A DNA stretch of 64,000 nucleotides from positions 558,001-622,000 of the forward strand of contig JAUFSD010000014.1 of the NCBI GenBank assembly GCA_033030425.1, read 5' to 3'. Within the stretch, counting starts at the first letter, position 1, and each line of letters begins with the position of its first letter. A program made the position numbers and the translations under genes. This document shows, piece by piece, positions 59,501 to 64,000 of this stretch. The DNA comes from Verpa conica (taxonomy: Eukaryota > Ascomycota > Pezizomycetes > Pezizales > Morchellaceae). The notes beneath the pieces were generated by a model. The model did no database searches, was not told the DNA's origin, and worked only from the letters and a program-made list of their open reading frames with translations.

Positions 59501-59577
59501 CCATGTTGATTGAGGACAGAGCAGACCAAAGTGTTAGCTTGGGACAGTTCTTATCGCTACTGAGGGAAAAGGTATGA
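56563..59577 (+). CDS. SEC24: COPII coat cargo-binding subunit Sec24
   Basis: A 968-aa COPII subunit that selects cargo and bends membrane at endoplasmic reticulum exit sites with Sec23. Exons are 56563-57240, 57294-58934 and 58990-59577. The first 200 residues are Pro/Gln/Gly-rich and disordered. The core includes the zinc finger CRRC (291-294) with CNMC (313-316), the trunk with [18 protein letters not shown] and [19 protein letters not shown], the beta-barrel and helical parts, and a gelsolin-like end ([17 protein letters not shown]). The join [20 protein letters not shown] across intron 2 fits the family. Length and architecture are those of complete Sec24. The partner Sec23 is not in the window. 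Confidence 0.97.
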
Positions 59578-60242
59578 TATCTACCCACCTAGCATAGCTT
59601 TTTATTTTTTGTTAATTTCTGCTGCTGATGCGATGAGGTAGGTCAATAATTCGTAGGCGAATTAATGAGGTAAACAGTATCTTAGACGAAACGACATGAA
59701 TGTAAAGAAATTAGTTGGGATTTACGTTCTCTCTTTTATTGTCAAGGCGATTACCTAGGGAGTTGAGGACTATGGTACACAAAAAGTTGGAGGAAGCCTG
59801 TGCTTTGGTACACTTCGTGATTTGTGGTGCATCGGGGGTGGTGGTCATTATTCTTGTTTGTTTGACTTTTGTATTTCTTGGCGAATATAATATTTGGAAT
59901 AAAAACCTACCAGTGAATTTTTTTTGATTTACCTAAGTTCGCGACAAGTTTTAGAATTGGGAGGTTGAGCCGTTCCAGGCCTCGCACCGCCACAGCCCCG
60001 CTAAAGCCACAGCCTACAGGGCTACACCCCACCTTGATATTTTTTTGGGTCTCGTTCGTAAGGTCAACGCCAGCACCGGGGGGCATCAACTCTCTTCGAG
60101 TCGTATCCACCTCTCACTATCTCCCAACTCCGTATCGAATCCAACAATATCTCATTAATTATCGTGTGCTGGTAAATTATTGGGAACTGATTGTTTCGCT
60201 AACCTAGCCGCCTCTCACCCCAACCTCTTGCGCTTCTTCAAC
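59578..60242. other. Spacer between SEC24 and CCT5
   Basis: SEC24 3' flank and CCT5 promoter. No gene or repeat; the frames opening here have no family features. Confidence 0.55.
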
Positions 60243-62221
60243 ATGGCTGGGCAGATACAACTCGATATGAGCAATGCTCAAATGGTACGGGACGAGAATG
60301 GGCGGCCATTCATCATCGTTCGAGAGTGAGTGTTGGGTGCTTTCCTAAGGAAGAGAAGCGCGAGAATTAGGAATTTAGGGAAGTTAATGGGATTATTTGT
60401 GATAGCCAGGGAAAGAAGAAACGACAACACGGGACAGAAGCTGTCAAATCTCATATCCTAGCGGCAAAGACCGTAGCAAACATTGTCAAGTCATCTTTAG
60501 TATGCATCTAGATGGAGTTATGGTCTTGTGGGTGATGGCTGATTCGGGGTGGTTTGATTTTAGGGACCAAGAGGGCTCGACAAAATCTTAATATCTCCAG
60601 ATGGAGATATTACAGTCACAAACGATGGTGCTACGATCTTAGGTCAGGTATTTATCTATCTATCACTATAGGTATCTCCTATTAGTACTGATGTAGAATG
60701 GTGCTTGCAGATGGAGATCGAGAACCACGTAGCCAAACTTCTTGTCGAGCTGTCAAAATCCCAAGATGATGAAATCGGAGATGGTACAACCGGTGTTGTT
60801 GTCCTTGCTGGAGCTCTCCTGGAGGCTGCAAGTGATCTGATTGATAAGGGTATCCATCCTATAAGAATCGCAGACGGTTTTGACCAGGCGTGTGATGTTG
60901 CCGTGGCTCATCTTGATAAGATTTCGGACGTGGTGGAGTTCTCAAAGGATAACATGGACAATCTCCTAAGAGCTGCAAAGACCTCCCTTGGATCCAAGAT
61001 TGTTTCTAAGGCTCATGACCAGTTCACCAAGATTGCGGTCGACGCTGTTCTTTCAGTTGCGGACCTGGACCGTAAAGATGTTGACTTTGAACTCATTAAG
61101 GTTGATGGTAAAGTTGGTGGTTCACTTGAAGACTCGATGTTGGTAAAGGGTGTTATCATCGATAAGGATATGTCACACCCTCAGATGCCCAGGATCATTC
61201 ACGATGCCAAACTGGCCATCCTGACTTGCGCATTTGAGCCCCCTAAGCCCAAGACCAAGCATAAGCTTGACATCACCTCCGTTGATGAGTTCAAACGCCT
61301 CCAGGCCTATGAGAAGAATAAGTTCGAAGAAATGATCAAGCAAATCAAGGATACCGGTGCAAACTTGGTCATCTGCCAATGGGGCTTTGATGACGAGGCG
61401 AACCACCTACTACTTCAAAATAAGCTACCTGCCGTCCGATGGGTTGGTGGACCGGAGATCGAGTTGATCGCTATTGCAACAAATGCTAGGATTGTTCCGC
61501 GATTTGAGGACCTAACAGCGGAGAAGCTCGGGAAGGCAGGATTAGTTAGGGAACTATCATTCGGAACTACCAGGGATAGAATGCTAGTCATCGAGGACTG
61601 TGCTAATACACGAGCTGTTACTGTTTTTGTCCGGGGGAGTAACAAGATGGTAAGCACCAATGGAGCCCGCTCCAGAGTGTTGAGGTTAATGCTGACTCTT
61701 TTTTTCCTCTAGATTATCGACGAGGCTAAGCGCGCGCTACACGACGCCCTTTGCGTTGTCCGAAATTTAGTCCGTGATAATCGTGTTGTTTATGGTGGCG
61801 GTGCTGCAGAAATTTCTTGCTCGCTGGCAGTTGCCGAAGAAGCTGACAAGGTATGAAAATTTACCCCTTCCGAACATACCTGAAATACTAATTCTGCAAT
61901 TTCTAGACTCCTGGATTGGAACAATATGCCATCCGCGCTTTCGCCCAAGCGCTCGACGCCATTCCCATGGCGCTCGCTGAGAACTCTGGTCTGTCGCCCA
62001 TTGAGACTTTAGCTTACGTCAAATCTCGCCAGGCCCGCGAGAATAACTCGAAGCTGGGAGTGGATTGTATGCAAAGTGGGAGTAATGATATGAAGGAACA
62101 CTTTGTCATTGACCCCTTGATCGGAAAGCGCCAACAGCTCCTACTAGCCACTCAGCTTTGCAGAATGGTCCTGAAGGTAAACAATGTCATCATTTCAGGC
62201 AGTGGTGAGGATGAGTTCTAG
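60243..62221 (+). CDS. CCT5: Chaperonin CCT/TRiC subunit epsilon
   Basis: A 550-aa subunit of the cytosolic chaperonin that folds actin and tubulin. Exons are 60243-60325, 60406-60499, 60564-60647, 60711-61649, 61713-61850 and 61907-62221. Group II chaperonin motifs are in place: [19 protein letters not shown] around 57-76, the ATP-binding GDGTTG at 110-115, and [20 protein letters not shown] around 425-444. The words [14 protein letters not shown] and [19 protein letters not shown] mark it as epsilon rather than another CCT subunit. The gene starts [11 protein letters not shown] in good context. All five introns are short with standard sites. Confidence 0.97.
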
Positions 62222-63104
62222 AACGGGTTATTTGGCAGTTGTTAGAATCACGAGGAAATGCTGCTCACAAACAAAATGTGAAGATCAAGCATTTGCTCAT
62301 GGGGATAGCTAGATAAAACGGCGAAAATGAATATATTATAGATCAATTCTAAGCCAATCCCTAGACTTCAGCTTCTAAGGTTACTAAACCCACTTCCACA
62401 GTTCTATTAAGCCAAGGTCTCTATTAGTATCAATGTAAATGCTGTAAGTATCACCAAGGGAGAAGATAGATACCAGCTTTATAGCACAGGTTCTTTGAGC
62501 AACTCTCAAATGAGGTCATCCCCACCTACTCTGGCATCTATTGCATCAATATTCATTCATTATACACTAGATTCAACTAGGGACTTTTCCTGGGCCGCTT
62601 AATGATATATACATATATAAAGATGATTTTATCCTAGGGTTATGGCGTTTATCTAGGTGCCGTATAAATTAGTGTTCTCATAGGTGCTCCACAAGCTCTA
62701 CCTATATGCTTATCCTTTATCAGACTAACCTACTAACTCTGTATCCCTAAGGCTAGATACAGAGAATGTACTTATGATTGATTCATTCATTCATGCTAGA
62801 TACAGAGACTGCTAGCAATAACACGAGTGATAGCATGTGACCACCTTCCTAACCTTTGAACAAGCCGAGTAAATTCATCAAAGTACTATCATAATTAATA
62901 TAATATATATAATATCAGTATAACTTAGGAGATATTGTAGGTATGATATAGGCAAGTCATATGATAGTCTAATGATCAAACCCTAACCCCTAGCGTAGGT
63001 ATGTGAGATCTAATGTAACACTGAACGCGAAACCCCATCTCACTATCTTTATTGTTCTCAACTCACATAGGGCCGCAACTTCTCTACGCGTCCTACTGCT
63101 CAAA
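62222..63104. other. Spacer between CCT5 and the BRCT gene
   Basis: AT-rich with no gene. GCTAGATACAGAGA occurs twice (62752-62765 and 62795-62808), with an inverted CTCTGTATC just before at 62738-62746. An ACGCGT box sits at 63086-63091. Confidence 0.5.
63086..63091. promoter_or_regulatory. ACGCGT box 14 bp before the start of the BRCT gene
   Basis: An exact MluI cell-cycle box in front of a DNA-replication gene. It lies unusually close to the ATG, so it may be leader sequence instead of a working promoter site. Confidence 0.4.
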
Positions 63105-64000
63105 ATGGCGGACCAGGCCGAGATCACACGACACTCTCACCCACTGAGCAGAATTGTGATATGCTGTACATCAGTTCCCCCAGATGCTCGCGTGAGTGCA
63201 ACTTTCATCTAGCTCCTATTTATTGCCCCCCAGGACCGAAACTAATAAATATTATCTAGCAAATTCTAGCCAAAAAAGCACAGGACATGGGAGCAAGACA
63301 TGTCCTTGACCTTACCTCAGATGTAACTCATTTAGTATGCGAGGACATCACCACACCGAAATACAGATATGTTGCAAAGATGCGGACAGATGTGAAGATT
63401 ATGATGACGGGATGGGTGGACGCTATGTACTACCCTTGGATCGATGGGGAAGACATAAACCCACGCGACTTTGAGGATAGATTCAAGCTTCCTACCTTGT
63501 ACAAACTGTCGATATCTGTTACTGGTGTCCTAGATGGTGAGTGTGGCGCCAACGACGGTATTCAAACCTCATGCTGATTATTACAGTGGCCGATCGGAAA
63601 AAAATCGAAGAGCTTGTGAAAAACCATGGTGCTTCTTATCATCCAGACCTTACTAGGCATGTGACACATCTTATCGCCGCAGCTCCCACGGGGAAGAAGT
63701 ATGAGTTTGCTTTGAGCAACAATATTAGCGCTGTGGCAGTAGAATGGCTTCACGAGAGCTTGGATAGAGGTATGGCACTGGAGGAATCGTGCTATGACCC
63801 GCGTTTGCCGAAGGAGAAACTAGGAGTAGGGGCTAGGCCAGCACTGTCAACTGCTACGCCTGTAGAGACACTTCCAGAAGTTCGTGGGAAACGAAAGATA
63901 CGGAAGAGGGCTGAAGACCTTTTAGGGAGCCAGAATCAGGGTGTGTGGGGGGATATCCTAGGGCAGGCATCTAACCCAAAGCCAAAGAAGAGAAATGAGT
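63105..64000 (+). CDS. DPB11: BRCT-repeat replication/checkpoint protein, Dpb11/Rad4(Cut5)/TopBP1 type (3' truncated by window)
   Basis: The first 259 codons are visible in exons 63105-63191, 63260-63536 and 63587 onward; the frame is open at the window end. BRCT 1 spans about residues 15-100 (LSRIVICCTSVPPDARQILA, MGARHVLDLTSDVTHLVCED, MMTGWVDAMYYPWIDGED). BRCT 2 runs from about 112 (LSISVTGVLDVADRKKIEEL, RHVTHLIAAAPTGKKYEFA, AVEWLHESLDRGMALEES). A basic KRKIRKRAED linker begins a probable nuclear-localisation region. Two tandem BRCTs with the LTSDVTHL and TPKYRYVA words are characteristic of the Rad4/Dpb11 scaffold, which starts DNA replication through phosphorylated Sld3 and Sld2 and activates the Mec1/ATR checkpoint. 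Further BRCT domains are expected beyond the window. Confidence 0.92.

Overview
The window is nuclear DNA of a filamentous ascomycete (Pezizomycotina). The evidence is short GT-AG introns of about 45-90 nt with CTAAC-like branch sites, genes with no close prokaryotic layout, and fungus-typical families: the MYND protein samB/Mub1, a HAM1-like protein, Dnf3, Mkt1, Dgr2, Oac1 and a fungal homeobox regulator. Introns are frequent (usually 2-7 per gene, 11 in the flippase gene), several exons are tiny (7, 13, 18 and 19 nt), and gene-poor AT-rich spacers of 2-4 kb carry small inverted-repeat elements. This would fit an early-branching class such as Pezizomycetes, but that placement is an inference from gene architecture only.

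Layout, left to right: an EamA/SLC35F-type vacuolar transporter (+, 71-1582); a 3 kb spacer with an inverted-repeat element; a homeobox transcription factor (-, 4646-6490); a 3 kb spacer with pyrimidine-rich leader; a Dnf3-type P4-ATPase flippase (-, 9502-15124); a long divergent spacer with a CT-rich leader; samB/MUB1 (+, 18251-20074); ribonucleotide reductase small subunit RNR2 (-, 22151-23474) behind a cluster of MluI cell-cycle boxes; a spacer with a MITE; a HAM1-like protein (-, 26483-29374); a DUF4211 protein with a PIP-like motif (+, 30139-32286); SRP9 (-, 32728-33231), sharing a 162-bp divergent promoter with a MoxR-lid protein (+, 33394-34869); an OHCU-decarboxylase homologue (+, 35521-36336); a conserved basic protein (-, 36918-37508); a gene-poor spacer with a hairpin element; a WDR44/Dgr2-like WD40 protein (+, 41317-44691); a spacer packed with TA-flanked elements, one nested in another; SWD2 (-, 46839-48376); mitochondrial oxaloacetate carrier OAC1 (+, 49198-50364); a 2-oxoglutarate/Fe(II) oxygenase (-, 51375-52541); MKT1 (+, 53178-55830); SEC24 (+, 56563-59577); CCT5 (+, 60243-62221); and the 5' part of a Dpb11/Rad4(Cut5)/TopBP1-type BRCT protein (+, from 63105, cut by the window end).

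Most genes are housekeeping genes on both strands in no evident operon or cluster. Functional links are loose. Sec24, Dnf3 and SRP9 belong to secretion and membrane traffic. RNR2, Dpb11 and perhaps the DUF4211 protein belong to DNA replication, and the first two have ACGCGT boxes upstream. I reconstructed every multi-exon gene by hand: in each the exon lengths sum to a multiple of three and the joins restore family-conserved residues. Two introns appear to be GC-AG. I see no tRNA, rRNA, CRISPR array, viral gene or secondary-metabolite cluster. The least ordinary material is the small inverted-repeat elements in the spacers rather than an undescribed multi-gene system.
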